A program made the translations under genes and the position numbers. From Chryseobacterium phocaeense (lineage in GTDB: Bacteria; Bacteroidota; Bacteroidia; Flavobacteriales; Weeksellaceae): a stretch of DNA of 64,000 nt. The notes beneath the pieces are model-generated. The model saw only the letters and a list, made by a program, of their open reading frames with translations, had not been told where the DNA came from and did not search any database. Shown here piece by piece: positions 1 to 9,737 of this stretch (positions are counted from its first letter, which is position 1; each line of letters begins with the position of its first letter). The stretch is from the NCBI RefSeq assembly GCF_900169075.1, contig NZ_LT827015.1, positions 1,116,001 to 1,180,000 of the forward strand, given 5' to 3'.

Positions 1-375
1 ATTTAAAATTAACAGGATGGAAGCTGGAAGAAGGGAGAAGGAAGTTAATATAGCATCAATATTTTCCCTTTGAAAGGGCTAGTAACAAACTTGTATAATT
101 TACTTTATAGCCTTTTTATTGACCAGGTTTTTGACAATAATATTGTGCTTGGGTAAGTCTGAAAGGAATGTTTTGTTGTGAATGTACCAAAGGTCCCGTA
201 TAAAAACAGAAGAATAAAGCTTGCTTTTTTCAACATTATGGTGGGATTAGTAATTAAAATTCTGAACTAAAAATTACCCTTTATTCTTATATTACAAAAA
301 AGGTTGAAAATACTTGTCCATTTTTCGGTTGCAGAGCAGACCGTATTCTTATTAATTTTATCAAAAAAAGAAAAA
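1..375. other. Intergenic region with a degenerate GGAAG-type repeat
   Basis: No gene is supported here. Bases 10-50 carry a purine-rich tract (aacaggatggaagctggaag followed by more GGAAG/GGGAG units) that recurs near 10.6 kb, and in inverted form near 10.76 and 31.03 kb. The stretch from about 300 to 375 is open in the frame of the next gene from a TTG codon, but it encodes no recognisable part of that family and is probably the 5' untranslated region. Confidence 0.6.
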
Positions 376-1152
376 ATGACAAATATTCAGATTTTTAAGG
401 AACTGCATATCCAGGATGAACCACTATTATTAGGAACTGTATGGAATGCCCAAAGTGCTAAAGGATATCAGAAACTGGGCTATAAAGCATTAGCGACCTC
501 CAGTTCTGCAGTAGCCCACAGTTTGGGTTATGAAGATGGAGAGGAAATGAGCTTTGATGAATATTTCTATATTGTGGAAAGAATACTGAAATCGGTAGAT
601 GTACCTTTGTCCGTAGACCTGGAGGGTGGGTATGGACATACATCTGATGAGATCGTATCGAATATTTCAAAATTAGCAGCCATTGGTGTTGTAGGTATTA
701 ATATCGAAGACAGTGTAATCATTGATGGAAGCAGGAAGTTACTGACCCAAGAACAGCTCTATGAAAAATTGAAGCCGATTATTTCAGAACTGAAAAAGAA
801 TACTGTTGAAATTTTTATCAATTTAAGGACAGATCCGTTTTTATTAGGAATAGAAAACCCTGTTGACGAAACCTTACAAAGAATCATAATTTTTGAAGAA
901 TTGGGAGTGGATGGAATTTTCGTTCCCTGCATTACCTCTGAAAATGATATTGAAACCATCGTGAATGCCACCGGAATTCCTGTTAATGTAATGTGCATGC
1001 CTGAATTACCCGATTTTGCAACATTAAAAAGATTAGGAGTCAAAAGAATTTCTTCTGGTAATTTTTTAAATGATTATATTTATAATTCTTTAGAAGCAGC
1101 AGGCCGTGAGGTTCTTCTAAAACAAAGTTTTTTACCAGTTTTTGTGCAGTGA
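376..1152 (+). CDS. Isocitrate lyase/PEP mutase family protein
   Basis: Predicted 258-residue enzyme of the phosphoenolpyruvate mutase/isocitrate lyase superfamily, a Mg-dependent TIM-barrel family that makes or breaks C-C or C-P bonds of 2-oxo acids. Visible family features are the N-terminal LLGTVWNAQSAKGYQKLGYKALATSSSA-like start (key part: WNAQSAK then ATSSSAVAHSLG), the metal-site strand VDLEGGYG, the INIEDS strand, and NLRTDPF. The frame is open upstream to a TTG at 304, but the ATG at 376 matches the usual family start and follows an A-rich leader, so it is preferred. The stop codon overlaps the next start as TGATG, implying translational coupling to the Ada-type repair protein. The exact substrate cannot be told; non-specific members are often called oxaloacetate decarboxylase-like. 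Confidence 0.85.
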   Translation: MTNIQIFKELHIQDEPLLLGTVWNAQSAKGYQKLGYKALATSSSAVAHSLGYEDGEEMSFDEYFYIVERILKSVDVPLSVDLEGGYGHTSDEIVSNISKLAAIGVVGINIEDSVIIDGSRKLLTQEQLYEKLKPIISELKKNTVEIFINLRTDPFLLGIENPVDETLQRIIIFEELGVDGIFVPCITSENDIETIVNATGIPVNVMCMPELPDFATLKRLGVKRISSGNFLNDYIYNSLEAAGREVLLKQSFLPVFVQ

Positions 1153-2195
1153 TGAAACTTACGGAAGATAGAATGTATCAGGCCTCTCTTGATAAGGATT
1201 CCACATTTGAGGGAACTTACTGGATGGCTGTAAAAACGACAGGAATATTCTGCCGGCCAACCTGTACTGCCCGGAAGCCTAAAAGAGAAAATGTAGAATT
1301 CTTTTTAAATACAGCAGAAGCCATTCAAAATGGATACAGGCCTTGTAAAATTTGTAAACCGCTTGAAAAATTAAACGAAACCCCATCTTATATCAGGGAA
1401 TTGCTGAATGAATTGCTGCGTGATGAAACTTTAAAAATTAAAGATGCCGATCTGCTAACGAGAAATATTGAACCTGTAACGGTTCGGCGTTGGTTTTTAA
1501 AGAACCATGGGATTACTTTTCAGGCATTTCAGAGAAAGCTGAGGATGAATAAGGCATTTAAAAAAATAAAAGACGGGGAAAGCATCATAGAAACTGTATT
1601 AGATTCAGGATACGAAAGCCTGAGCGGATTTAATGAACGTTTTAAAAATATTGTAGGTGTTTCACCGGGAAATATAAAAGGACAGGGAATAATTGATCTT
1701 AAAAGAATTGAAACTCCACTGGGAACCATGTTTGCCTGTGCAGTAGAGGAAGGAATCTGTCTGCTTGAATTTACTGACCGGAAAAATATGGACAGGCAAT
1801 TTATATCACTGTCCAGAGCTTTGCAGGCCGAGATTGTTCAGGGAGAAAATAAACACTTTAAACAGCTGGAAGATGAATTACAGGAATATTTTGAAGGCAA
1901 AAGACAGTCCTTTGATGTTCCCCTTTACATAACAGGAACCGAATTCCAGGAAAAGGTATGGCAGCTCCTGCGTGAAATTCCGATGGGGGAGACCAGAACC
2001 TACAAACAGCAGTCTGAGTTCTTGGGAAATCCTAAGGCAATACGTGCGGTGGGAACAGCAAACGGCATCAATAAAATTGCGATTCTGATACCCTGCCACA
2101 GGGTCATCGGCTCAAACGGAGAGCTGGTGGGTTATGCGGGAGGAATCTGGAGAAAGCAAAAATTATTGGAACTGGAGAAGGCTATTTTGTTTTGA
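1152..2195 (+). CDS. ada: Bifunctional Ada-type regulator/methylated-DNA-protein cysteine methyltransferase
   Basis: Adaptive-response alkylation repair protein, 347 residues. The order is: Ada zinc-binding domain with four cysteines (C34, C38, C65, C68 in FCRPTC and PCKIC) that accepts methyl groups from DNA phosphotriesters; AraC-type helix-turn-helix region (about 75-160, ending GYESLSGFNERFKNIVG); and C-terminal O6-alkylguanine methyltransferase domain with the acceptor-site motif IPCHRV (C315) and GYAGG. In well-studied Ada, methylation of the N-terminal cysteine turns it into an activator of its own operon. It starts within the stop codon of the upstream PEP-mutase-like gene (TGATG). 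A GTG one codon earlier is possible but unlikely. No alkA-like glycosylase follows. Confidence 0.93.
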   Translation: MKLTEDRMYQASLDKDSTFEGTYWMAVKTTGIFCRPTCTARKPKRENVEFFLNTAEAIQNGYRPCKICKPLEKLNETPSYIRELLNELLRDETLKIKDADLLTRNIEPVTVRRWFLKNHGITFQAFQRKLRMNKAFKKIKDGESIIETVLDSGYESLSGFNERFKNIVGVSPGNIKGQGIIDLKRIETPLGTMFACAVEEGICLLEFTDRKNMDRQFISLSRALQAEIVQGENKHFKQLEDELQEYFEGKRQSFDVPLYITGTEFQEKVWQLLREIPMGETRTYKQQSEFLGNPKAIRAVGTANGINKIAILIPCHRVIGSNGELVGYAGGIWRKQKLLELEKAILF

Positions 2196-2224
2196 TTTTT
2201 GTAATTTTAGGCAAAAATTTACAC

Positions 2225-2830
2225 GTGAAAAAGTTACTATTTGCACTATGCATATCAGCTTCGGCTTTAAGTTTTGCGCAGGATTACTCAGTACCGGCAG
2301 CAAGTCCGCGTCAGAAGGTAGAACAGCAGTTTTCAATGTCTAAAATTACCATTGATTACGGAAGACCGGGAGTGAAGGGACGTAAGATCTTCGGAGAACT
2401 GGTTCCTTACGGACAGGTTTGGAGAGCAGGAGCGAACTCATCTACAAAAATTACATTCGGACAGTCTGTGAATTTCGGTGGGAAAATAGTTCCGGCCGGA
2501 ACGTACGGTCTGTTTATTGTTCCTACAGAGAAAGAATGGAAAGTGATTCTTAATAAAGATTTCCAGCAGTGGGGTGCTTATACCTACGATCCGAAACAGG
2601 ATGTGGTAGACGTTACGGTACCTGTAAATAAATTAGTCGATAAGCAGGAATGGTTTGAAATCACGCTAAATCCTACCGATGAGAATTCAGGAAACCTGGT
2701 GATCAAATGGGATATGGCTCAGGCGGAAGTGGCTTTAAAACCAGCAAAACCGGATGCCGTAATCAAGATTTCCGATAAACTGAAAGAGATTAAGAAAATA
2801 GAATCTGACGCTGCAAAAAGCAAAAGCTAA
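2225..2830 (+). CDS. DUF2911 domain-containing exported protein
   Basis: Small exported protein of the Bacteroidota DUF2911 family, function unknown. I place the start at the GTG at 2225, which gives a textbook signal peptide (KKLLFALCISASALSFAQ); the upstream ATG at 2192 would add eleven residues overlapping ada. After cleavage near FAQ the mature protein shows the family signature: SPRQKVEQQFSMSKITIDYGRPGVKGRKIFGELVPYG (key blocks DYGRPGVKGR and VPYGQVWRAGAN), then a beta-rich region with PAGTYGLFIVP. The C-terminus is lysine-rich. Three bases separate it from the following GNAT gene, so co-transcription is likely. Confidence 0.8.
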   Translation: MKKLLFALCISASALSFAQDYSVPAASPRQKVEQQFSMSKITIDYGRPGVKGRKIFGELVPYGQVWRAGANSSTKITFGQSVNFGGKIVPAGTYGLFIVPTEKEWKVILNKDFQQWGAYTYDPKQDVVDVTVPVNKLVDKQEWFEITLNPTDENSGNLVIKWDMAQAEVALKPAKPDAVIKISDKLKEIKKIESDAAKSKS

Positions 2831-2833
2831 ATA

Positions 2834-3361
2834 ATGAAATTTTCAATACAACCTGTTCTTGAAACAGAGGAATACCAATTAATCCCCTTACAGCAAGGGG
2901 ATTTTGAGTCTTTATACGAAGTAGCTTCGGATCCCCGGGTCTGGGAGCAGCACCCCAACAAAGACCGTTATAAAAGAGATGTTTTCGAAAGCTTTTTTAA
3001 AGGAGCCATGGAAAGTGAAGGAGCATTTAAGATCGTTGAGAAATCATCCGGTGATGTGTTGGGAAGCACCCGCTTTTACAATTTTGATGAAGCTGAAAAC
3101 CGTATTTTCATAGGATATACATTTTACGGAACGAAATCCTGGGGAAAAGGGATCAATCCTAAAGTGAAGAAAATGATGCTCGATTATATCTTCCAGTTTG
3201 TAGATAAAGTGCATTTTCACATTGGAAAAGAGAATTTCCGTTCGCAGATTGCTTTGGAAAGGATTGGCGGGGAGAAAATCGCAGAAGAGGAAGTGGCTTA
3301 TTACGCGGAGCCCACCAGAACCAATTTCGTCTACGAAATAAAAAAAGAGAATCATTTATGA
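2834..3361 (+). CDS. GNAT family N-acetyltransferase (RimJ/RimL-like)
   Basis: 175-residue acetyltransferase of the RimJ/RimL-type GNAT branch, predicted to move an acetyl group from acetyl-CoA to an amine. Typical family features are the opening LxTEEYQLIPLQQGDFESLYEVASDP-type segment (here ETEEYQLIPLQQGDFESLYE), the central GSTRFYN strand, and the IGYTFYGTKSWGKGINPKVK region matching the pyrophosphate-binding loop of this branch. The GKENFRSQIALERIGG segment is the usual C-terminal substructure. It lies three bases after the DUF2911 gene and overlaps the cupin gene by ATGA, so all three are likely one transcript. The substrate is unknown. Confidence 0.85.
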   Translation: MKFSIQPVLETEEYQLIPLQQGDFESLYEVASDPRVWEQHPNKDRYKRDVFESFFKGAMESEGAFKIVEKSSGDVLGSTRFYNFDEAENRIFIGYTFYGTKSWGKGINPKVKKMMLDYIFQFVDKVHFHIGKENFRSQIALERIGGEKIAEEEVAYYAEPTRTNFVYEIKKENHL

Positions 3362-3726
3362 AAAAATATAAGATCCAGCAATCGCCGTTTGTAGTTCCTA
3401 CTAAGGACGGAAAACTGATTGAAGAACACTGGGGAAATTCCACAGGGAACTCCAACGTTTCTGTGGCTCATATGGTGGCGCCTCCCAATTGGAGTGAACC
3501 GCACCAGACTCCGGAGTTTGACGAATTTACCCTGATTATTTCCGGAAAGAAACAATTTGAAATAGACGGTGAAGTGGTCATTCTTGAAAAAGGACAAAGT
3601 ATTCTCATAGAAAAAGGAGCAAGAGTACGTTACAGCAATCCTTTTCCGGATGACTGTGAGTATGTTTCCATCTGCCTTCCGGCGTTTTCTATAGATTTGG
3701 TGAACAGGGAAGAGGAGGAAGTTTGA
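3358..3726 (+). CDS. Cupin domain-containing protein
   Basis: 122-residue single-domain cupin. The double-stranded beta-helix is visible: cupin motif 1 around EPHQTPEFDEFTLIISGKKQ (an H and two acidic residues that could bind metal) and motif 2 around GQSILIEKGARVRYSNP. The start codon lies inside the stop of the GNAT gene (ATGA overlap), so translation is coupled. Small cupins of this type can bind metals or ligands; nothing in the sequence fixes the role. Confidence 0.8.
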   Translation: MKKYKIQQSPFVVPTKDGKLIEEHWGNSTGNSNVSVAHMVAPPNWSEPHQTPEFDEFTLIISGKKQFEIDGEVVILEKGQSILIEKGARVRYSNPFPDDCEYVSICLPAFSIDLVNREEEEV

Positions 3727-3850
3727 GGGTTCTAGTGTTTTAGAGTTTTAGAGAAAAAGCCTGTACAATAAAGCTTTTAAGCCAATTTTAATTGGGCGCG
3801 CTCAGGATTATTGTATATTCATGCATTAAAATAATTTATAATTTATCCAT

Positions 3851-4273
3851 ATGAAAGCCATTAATTATATTTTAATACTGTTCTTCAGTACCGGATGTTC
3901 TGCCCAGCGTTATGAATTAATTAAAGCGATTCATACAACAGATCTTGGAGGAGTAAGAGGGTCCCGATCAGAAAACTTTCAGATCAGCATAAAGAACATT
4001 TCAAAAATGGAACCCAGATATTTACTGGTAGGAAGTGTAAAAATACCCCTAAAAAAAGAAAGTAAAAACAATATATTATATCTGCATGGAACCTATCAGC
4101 CAGAATCTCCTGATCACATCACCGTAAATGAAGATGGTACAGCAAAAAATTCCGAAAGAAACCACGTTTTTGACCTACAGAGGGCATATCTGGTTTCTGA
4201 AAATGTAAAAAACAAAAAATTGGTAAAGCAAAAAATAAACTTTAGCAATAAAAACAATGATCGAAATAATTAA
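3851..4273 (+). CDS. Hypothetical lipoprotein-like protein
   Basis: 140-residue protein I do not recognise. It starts with a short hydrophobic segment ending FFSTGCSAQ, compatible with a lipoprotein signal (cysteine at residue 16). The rest is polar, with a lysine/asparagine-rich tail (NFSNKNNDRNN). It stands alone about 125 bases after the cupin gene and 115 bases before the T9SS protein, in an AT-rich setting. The signal peptide makes a real gene likely; no function can be given. Confidence 0.6.
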   Translation: MKAINYILILFFSTGCSAQRYELIKAIHTTDLGGVRGSRSENFQISIKNISKMEPRYLLVGSVKIPLKKESKNNILYLHGTYQPESPDHITVNEDGTAKNSERNHVFDLQRAYLVSENVKNKKLVKQKINFSNKNNDRNN

Positions 4274-4387
4274 AATTACAGAATTATAAGAATAAAAATC
4301 CAAACAATTGCTTTTATTGTTAAAAAATAACATTTAACTCGTAATATTTAAAAAATTCATATTTTTTCATCTAAAAATGAATAGTAT

Positions 4388-7204
4388 ATGAATGTAAAAT
4401 TAATTTTCGGAATAGGGTTCACTATAGCCTCATTGTATTTAAATGCACAGGAAGTGCCAAAAAACACGGGAAGTAAGGGATCAAAAATTAACAAAAAATA
4501 CCTGAAACACATTCAGGACATCACCAACGCATATCAAAAGAATGTGCAGTTCGCTAAGGAACATAATCAAAAACCACCAGATGAATATTATTTGCAGGAT
4601 TTCATTGCCACAATGGATCCTGAAACCGGAACCGTTCACAATAAAAATTATATAGATCTTGAAAAAAAGGTCGAAAACGGTAAATTCCGGGCTGGTAAAG
4701 GCTTAAAAATATTCAATGGTGCCAACAATGGCCAGGCTAACAAGAATATTACCAATCTCTGGGTAGAAAGAGGCCCTTATGATACCGGAGGAAGAGTAAG
4801 GGGCATCATGTTTGACCCTAATGATCCTACTGGTAAAAAAGTGTGGGCAGGCGGTGTTTCCGGAGGATTATGGTACAATAATGATATCACCAATGCCAGT
4901 TCTGAATGGACTCTTGTAGACGCATTTTGGTCTAACACCACCGTATCATGCATTACGTCGGATCCTAATAATCCCCAGATTTTTTATGTTGGAACCGGAG
5001 AGGTAGAAACGGGAGATTTCAGTGGTCTAGGCATCTGGAAAACAACTAATGGTGGAGCTACATGGCAGCATATATTCAATACGGAGAGCGGATATGCTTC
5101 CAATGGAGTAAAAAAGGGAAATTATAATATCCCTGCCATCAAAGTGGTCAATAATAATGGAGTCTCTGAAGTATATGCAGGCGTTGCGGGAACCTATTTT
5201 GGAGATGCCGCTACATTCGTAGGGCTAAATGAAGCCGGATTGTACAAATCTACTGACGGGACAAATTTTACCTTAGTGAACAGTCTTCTTACTACCGCTA
5301 CCAGAGGATATGATATTCAAGATATTGAAGTCGGGGCAGATAATTCCATATGGATTGCCACAAGACGAAGCAGCTTCAGCAATTCTACTTCCGGTGGAAG
5401 AATTTTTAAATCTACCGATCATGGGGCCACTTTTAACAACGTTTATAATGTGGGGAACAATAGTGCAAGGGTTATGGTAGAAGTTTCCAGCACCAATCCT
5501 TTAAAGGCTTATGCATTAATGCAGGGGGCAACCAGTTCGGAGCCTATTAGAATAGCTAAAACAACAGACGGTGGGACTACATGGATTTCCACTAATACTG
5601 CCGGATCAGGGATCACTCTGCCCAATCCTGTAGACACAGGCCAGCCGGATAATGATTTTACGAGAGGTCAGGCATTTTATGATCTGGTCATTGAAACCGA
5701 TCCGGCTAATGATGACCACGTTTATGTAGGAGGAATAGATTCTTATAAAAGCACAGATGGCGGCGCAACGTGGACCCAGTATACCAAGTGGTCCAATAAT
5801 AATGTATTGGGTTCTACTAATATTTCGATAGTACATGCAGACCAGCATGCACTGGTTTTTAATCCCAAAAATCCCAACCAGTTCGTAATGGGAAATGATG
5901 GGGGTATTTTCTTTGCCCCGGATAAAAATAATCTTGCCAGTACAACTGCTGTGGGAATGAGAAATAAAAGATTTAATGTGACGCAATTCTATCACGGAAC
6001 TTTAAACCCTTCGGCCTCATCTGCCAATGAAAACATGATTCTCGGTGCTCAGGACAACGGCACGAAAAGGCTTTCAGGGGCTATTTTAGCCAATAACTTC
6101 TACAATAGTTCGGAAGTATATGGTGGCGATGGGGCGTATACGGCTTTTGATGATCAGGATAGATATCATATTGCATCGTATGTAAATAATTATCATATTA
6201 TTTTTAATTCACAGGGATCCTATTATCTTCTGGCTACTGCCGCTCAAAGAGACGCGGGTCAGTTTATAAATCCCCTTGCTGTAGACAGGAATCTGGATAT
6301 TGCCTATACTAATGCCAATGCATCAAGCTCAACGTCTATTGTATTAAACAGAATAAGCGGTCTTGCCAGTTTACCATTAAGCCTTGTAAGATCCCAGATC
6401 ACTATTGCAACGGTGGCAGCAGGTGAGTTTGTTACCGATATTTTTGTTTCTCCATATACCACTGCAAGCTCAACCCTTTTCATTGGTTTGTCTTCAGGAA
6501 AGCTATACAAGGTGACCAATGCTAATGCAACGCACAGTACTTCGACTATCAATTATAATTTTGGAGGATATATTTCGGATATTAAACTGGGAGCTTCTGA
6601 AAATGAGATCATGGTCACTGTTTCCAATTTCAATAAAACAAGTGTATTTTACAGTACAGATGGTGGAACAACCTGGGTTTCCAAAGAGGGAAATCTTCCT
6701 GATATTCCCGTAAAAGCTATTTTTATGAATCCTCTGGACAATAATGAGGTTATTCTGGGAACTTATTACGGAGTATGGGGTACTTCTGATTTCCAGGCTT
6801 CTTCACCTACCTGGGCTCTCTACTCTGACGGCTTGGGAAAATTTAAAGTTAATCATTTTGATTACCGTCCGTCTGATAAAACCATTTTAGCAGTGACTTA
6901 CGGAAGAGGGGCTTTCACGACCAAGGTAACCAACCCGGCTTTGTCTACCAGCAATGTCCAGAATAATCTTATGAAAAATCAGGTATATCCTAATCCGACG
7001 AGAGGACCGATTCACGTAAAGTTCGAAAATGGAAAAACCGTTGATATTGAAATTTATGATGCTTCCGGCAGACTGGTTATGACAAAAAAGAATATAAAAT
7101 CCGATGAAGAATTTAATATTGAGATTCTGGGGAAAGGAGATTATGTTTTAAAGGCCCTTCAGAATGGAACCATGATTCACACGGCTGTGATTGTAAGAAA
7201 ATAA
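4388..7204 (+). CDS. Secreted BNR/sialidase-like repeat protein with T9SS type A sorting domain
   Basis: 938-residue secreted protein. A signal peptide (ending ASLYLNAQ) is followed by a large beta-propeller region with many BNR-type repeats of the form GIWKTTNGGATW, GLYKSTDG, RIFKSTDHGATF, RIAKTTDGGTTW, SYKSTDGGATW and VFYSTDGGTTW. The last about 75 residues are a T9SS type A sorting domain (VYPNPTRGPIHV ... DIEIYDASGRLV ... GDYVLKALQNG ... VIVRK). It should be exported by T9SS and stay on the surface or be released. BNR propellers occur in sialidases and Vps10-like proteins, but no catalytic sialidase motif (FRIP) is evident, so binding or structural roles are equally possible. A terminator-like hairpin follows. 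Confidence 0.9.
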   Translation: MNVKLIFGIGFTIASLYLNAQEVPKNTGSKGSKINKKYLKHIQDITNAYQKNVQFAKEHNQKPPDEYYLQDFIATMDPETGTVHNKNYIDLEKKVENGKFRAGKGLKIFNGANNGQANKNITNLWVERGPYDTGGRVRGIMFDPNDPTGKKVWAGGVSGGLWYNNDITNASSEWTLVDAFWSNTTVSCITSDPNNPQIFYVGTGEVETGDFSGLGIWKTTNGGATWQHIFNTESGYASNGVKKGNYNIPAIKVVNNNGVSEVYAGVAGTYFGDAATFVGLNEAGLYKSTDGTNFTLVNSLLTTATRGYDIQDIEVGADNSIWIATRRSSFSNSTSGGRIFKSTDHGATFNNVYNVGNNSARVMVEVSSTNPLKAYALMQGATSSEPIRIAKTTDGGTTWISTNTAGSGITLPNPVDTGQPDNDFTRGQAFYDLVIETDPANDDHVYVGGIDSYKSTDGGATWTQYTKWSNNNVLGSTNISIVHADQHALVFNPKNPNQFVMGNDGGIFFAPDKNNLASTTAVGMRNKRFNVTQFYHGTLNPSASSANENMILGAQDNGTKRLSGAILANNFYNSSEVYGGDGAYTAFDDQDRYHIASYVNNYHIIFNSQGSYYLLATAAQRDAGQFINPLAVDRNLDIAYTNANASSSTSIVLNRISGLASLPLSLVRSQITIATVAAGEFVTDIFVSPYTTASSTLFIGLSSGKLYKVTNANATHSTSTINYNFGGYISDIKLGASENEIMVTVSNFNKTSVFYSTDGGTTWVSKEGNLPDIPVKAIFMNPLDNNEVILGTYYGVWGTSDFQASSPTWALYSDGLGKFKVNHFDYRPSDKTILAVTYGRGAFTTKVTNPALSTSNVQNNLMKNQVYPNPTRGPIHVKFENGKTVDIEIYDASGRLVMTKKNIKSDEEFNIEILGKGDYVLKALQNGTMIHTAVIVRK

Positions 7205-7226
7205 TAAATACTTTTTAAAAATAAAG

Positions 7227-7260
7227 CAGCAAGGTAAGCCCGTCTTATCTTGTTGTTTTT
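7227..7260 (+). terminator. Probable rho-independent terminator
   Basis: A 12-bp stem (cagcaaggtaag paired with cttatcttgttg, two G-U pairs, loop ccgtc-type) is followed by a T run. It lies between the T9SS protein and the TonB-dependent receptor and suggests that they are separate transcripts. Confidence 0.7.
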
Positions 7261-7274
7261 AATATTTATAATTG

Positions 7275-9476
7275 ATGAAAAAAAAATACATATTCGTATT
7301 GTCGTTAGGAATGATTGGGTTTGTAAATGCTCAGGAGGATGAAAAAGATATTGACGAAATAGAAATCCATGCAAGAGCAAAAGTTATAAAAGAACGTGAA
7401 GAATTTAAAAAGCACGCACAGTCTACAGAAATCATTTCTGAATATGAAATCAACCGTAACAATCCCGCATTTATCGAACAGAGCCTTAGTACTATGGCAG
7501 GTGTGCAGGTGGAAAAAAGAACACAGCTGGGCGGTCAGAGAATTGTATTGAGAGGTTATGGAAACGATCAGAAATTTAATAACTGGGGGATCAAAATGTA
7601 TCTGAATAACATTCCTCTTACCGGTGCAGACGGAGTAACTGTTCTTGATGACGTCAATTTCGGTTTAATCAACCATATAGATGTCATAAAAGGTCCTGCA
7701 GCAACATTATACGGTGGCGGTTCAGGAGGTGCTGTAAGGCTGTATATAAAACCGGAAACCCAGGAAGGAACTTCTGTTTCCGAACAATTCAATACCGGAT
7801 CTTTTGGTCTGTTTCAAAGTTCTACTTCGGCTTCCAGTGTCGGAAAGAATCACGCTTTAACGGCCAATTTCACCCATATTGGCAGTGACGGATACCGTCC
7901 TCATGGAAAAAGCATTAAGAACTTCTACAATATTAACGGTGAATTTAAACTGAACCAGAATCAAACCATCACTGTATTGGCTTCTCATGGGAATTCTCTG
8001 GAACAGGTGTCCGGGCAGATCTCTTATGAAGATTATTACAACGGCATTGATAATGGAAATTTAGCGTACATCAGAAGAGGGGCAAAGACCAAATTTATTA
8101 CTTCCAGGGCAGGAGTGGGCCATATCTGGAAAATCAGTGAAGACTTCAGTAACCATACTACCGTGTTTTATACCGGCACTTCGGGTGACCGGATCGCAGC
8201 AGGTGCTTATGAAACTTCTTCCGCTTCCAATTATGGTCTCAGGTCTGTTTTTGTATTCAAAAAAGACTGGGAGTATTTCAAAAGCCAGACGGAATTCGGA
8301 ATTGAAATCCAACAGTCTCATTCTACCATTACCAATTATCGTTTCAAAAGTGTAAAAATAACGGATCCGCCGATCTTAAAACCTGCATATGATGGTTCCT
8401 ACTTTAAATACGTTAATGATCAGGCTAATTATTTTGCTGTAGAAAAGATTACTTATAAGCCTTGGGATCTGATGTTTTTGGCAGGAGTCAGTATCAATCA
8501 GATCAGCTATAACAGAAAAGATCTGTTCGCTATTCCCGGACTATTCTTAATAAACGGCACCAATTTTTATAATAAGGATCTGTCTTTTGATAAAAAATTT
8601 AAGGCCGTGGCAACCCCTCATTTTGCATTACAAAAGACATGGAAAAATCAGATTTTTAACCTCAGCTACAGTGAAGGATATAATGCACCGACTTCTGCTA
8701 CATCTTTTACAACGGGGCTTAATGCAACCAATGATGATCTTATTGCAGAAAAGGCAAAAATGTGGGATTTCAGCATTCAGGGATTGATAGGAAACACTTC
8801 TATAGATTATCAGTTCTCATTGTTCAATATTAATATTAAAGACAAGCTGACCCAATTGCGGGGTACAATGAACAATCCGGAACGGACACCTTATTCTTAT
8901 TGGGCCAATACAGGAGATCAGAAAAATAAAGGCCTTGAAATGAGTGGGGGATACACCTATACACCTAAAAATTCCTTCATAGATAAAATACAACCTTTTA
9001 TAAGTTATACCTACAGCAATTTTAAGTATTCCAGGTTCAGCACCTATCTGAAGGAGCATGCAATGCCTGCTGCCGTAAACCTTTATGATAACAAAAATGT
9101 AGTAGGGGTTCCAAAAACAAAACTGTCGGTAGGAATAGATTTCGATACCAAAATAGGGCTTTATTGGCAGAATACATACAGTTTTATGGGCAGTGTGTAC
9201 ACAGATTTTGCCAATTCAAATAAGGTGAAAAGTTTTGGACTGCTAAACTCCAAAATTGGCTACAAACATACCTTTAATAAATTTGATGTAGATCTATTTG
9301 TAATAGGGAATAATTTAACCAATCAGATCAATTATACTTTTCTTTTTTATGGAAACAGTATTAATGATACTGATATGGATAACCAGTATAACAATTCTGC
9401 TGTTTATACTGATGTTAATCCAGGTCCAGCCAAAGCTTATTTCTTTACAGGATTTAATGTAAAGTATAATTTTTAA
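7275..9476 (+). CDS. TonB-dependent outer-membrane receptor
   Basis: 733-residue outer-membrane receptor with a signal peptide (LSLGMIGFVNAQ), a plug domain (about residues 45-165: SLSTMAGVQVEKR, RIVLRGYG, IDVIKGPAATLYGGGSGGAV) and a long C-terminal beta-barrel ending in an aromatic residue (FNVKYNF). Such receptors import siderophores, cobalamin, glycans or metals using TonB energy. It lacks the N-terminal CarboxypepD-like extension of SusC-type transporters and has no SusD partner, which favours a siderophore or metal role over glycan uptake; the ligand is not determinable. I start it at ATG 7275, not at the in-frame TTG just before. Confidence 0.92.
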   Translation: MKKKYIFVLSLGMIGFVNAQEDEKDIDEIEIHARAKVIKEREEFKKHAQSTEIISEYEINRNNPAFIEQSLSTMAGVQVEKRTQLGGQRIVLRGYGNDQKFNNWGIKMYLNNIPLTGADGVTVLDDVNFGLINHIDVIKGPAATLYGGGSGGAVRLYIKPETQEGTSVSEQFNTGSFGLFQSSTSASSVGKNHALTANFTHIGSDGYRPHGKSIKNFYNINGEFKLNQNQTITVLASHGNSLEQVSGQISYEDYYNGIDNGNLAYIRRGAKTKFITSRAGVGHIWKISEDFSNHTTVFYTGTSGDRIAAGAYETSSASNYGLRSVFVFKKDWEYFKSQTEFGIEIQQSHSTITNYRFKSVKITDPPILKPAYDGSYFKYVNDQANYFAVEKITYKPWDLMFLAGVSINQISYNRKDLFAIPGLFLINGTNFYNKDLSFDKKFKAVATPHFALQKTWKNQIFNLSYSEGYNAPTSATSFTTGLNATNDDLIAEKAKMWDFSIQGLIGNTSIDYQFSLFNINIKDKLTQLRGTMNNPERTPYSYWANTGDQKNKGLEMSGGYTYTPKNSFIDKIQPFISYTYSNFKYSRFSTYLKEHAMPAAVNLYDNKNVVGVPKTKLSVGIDFDTKIGLYWQNTYSFMGSVYTDFANSNKVKSFGLLNSKIGYKHTFNKFDVDLFVIGNNLTNQINYTFLFYGNSINDTDMDNQYNNSAVYTDVNPGPAKAYFFTGFNVKYNF

Positions 9477-9512
9477 AACTTTGGTAAATTTCCCTTTTTT
9501 TCGAATATTAAA

Positions 9513-9542
9513 AAAAATCAAACATTTAAATGTTTGATTTTT
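9513..9542. terminator. Bidirectional terminator (30-bp perfect palindrome)
   Basis: A perfect palindrome centred on TCAAACATTTAAATGTTTGA and flanked by A5 and T5, so it forms a hairpin with a T tail on either strand. It sits 36 bases after the TonB receptor stop and before the convergent dienelactone hydrolase gene. The rest of 9543-9737 holds only degenerate repeat fragments (a catcacatcatca tract near 9700). Confidence 0.8.
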
Positions 9543-9737
9543 AATTGTATACAGGGTAAACTTAGCATCCACCCGGCATGACCGAAATATTACCAACAAA
9601 CGTATTTTAGATCTTTCATGCTGAGTTCGGATAGAAAATCTGCGAACAGAAGTTCATGAAGCATATTCCAATTAACTCTAAGTATCTGTCGATTCCAATC
9701 ATCACATCATCAAATTCCCACATCAGCACATCATCAC

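Noticed and set aside
4388..7204. Active sialidase
   Set aside because: BNR-type repeats are clear, but no FRIP motif or catalytic arginine set was seen; repeats alone do not show enzyme activity.
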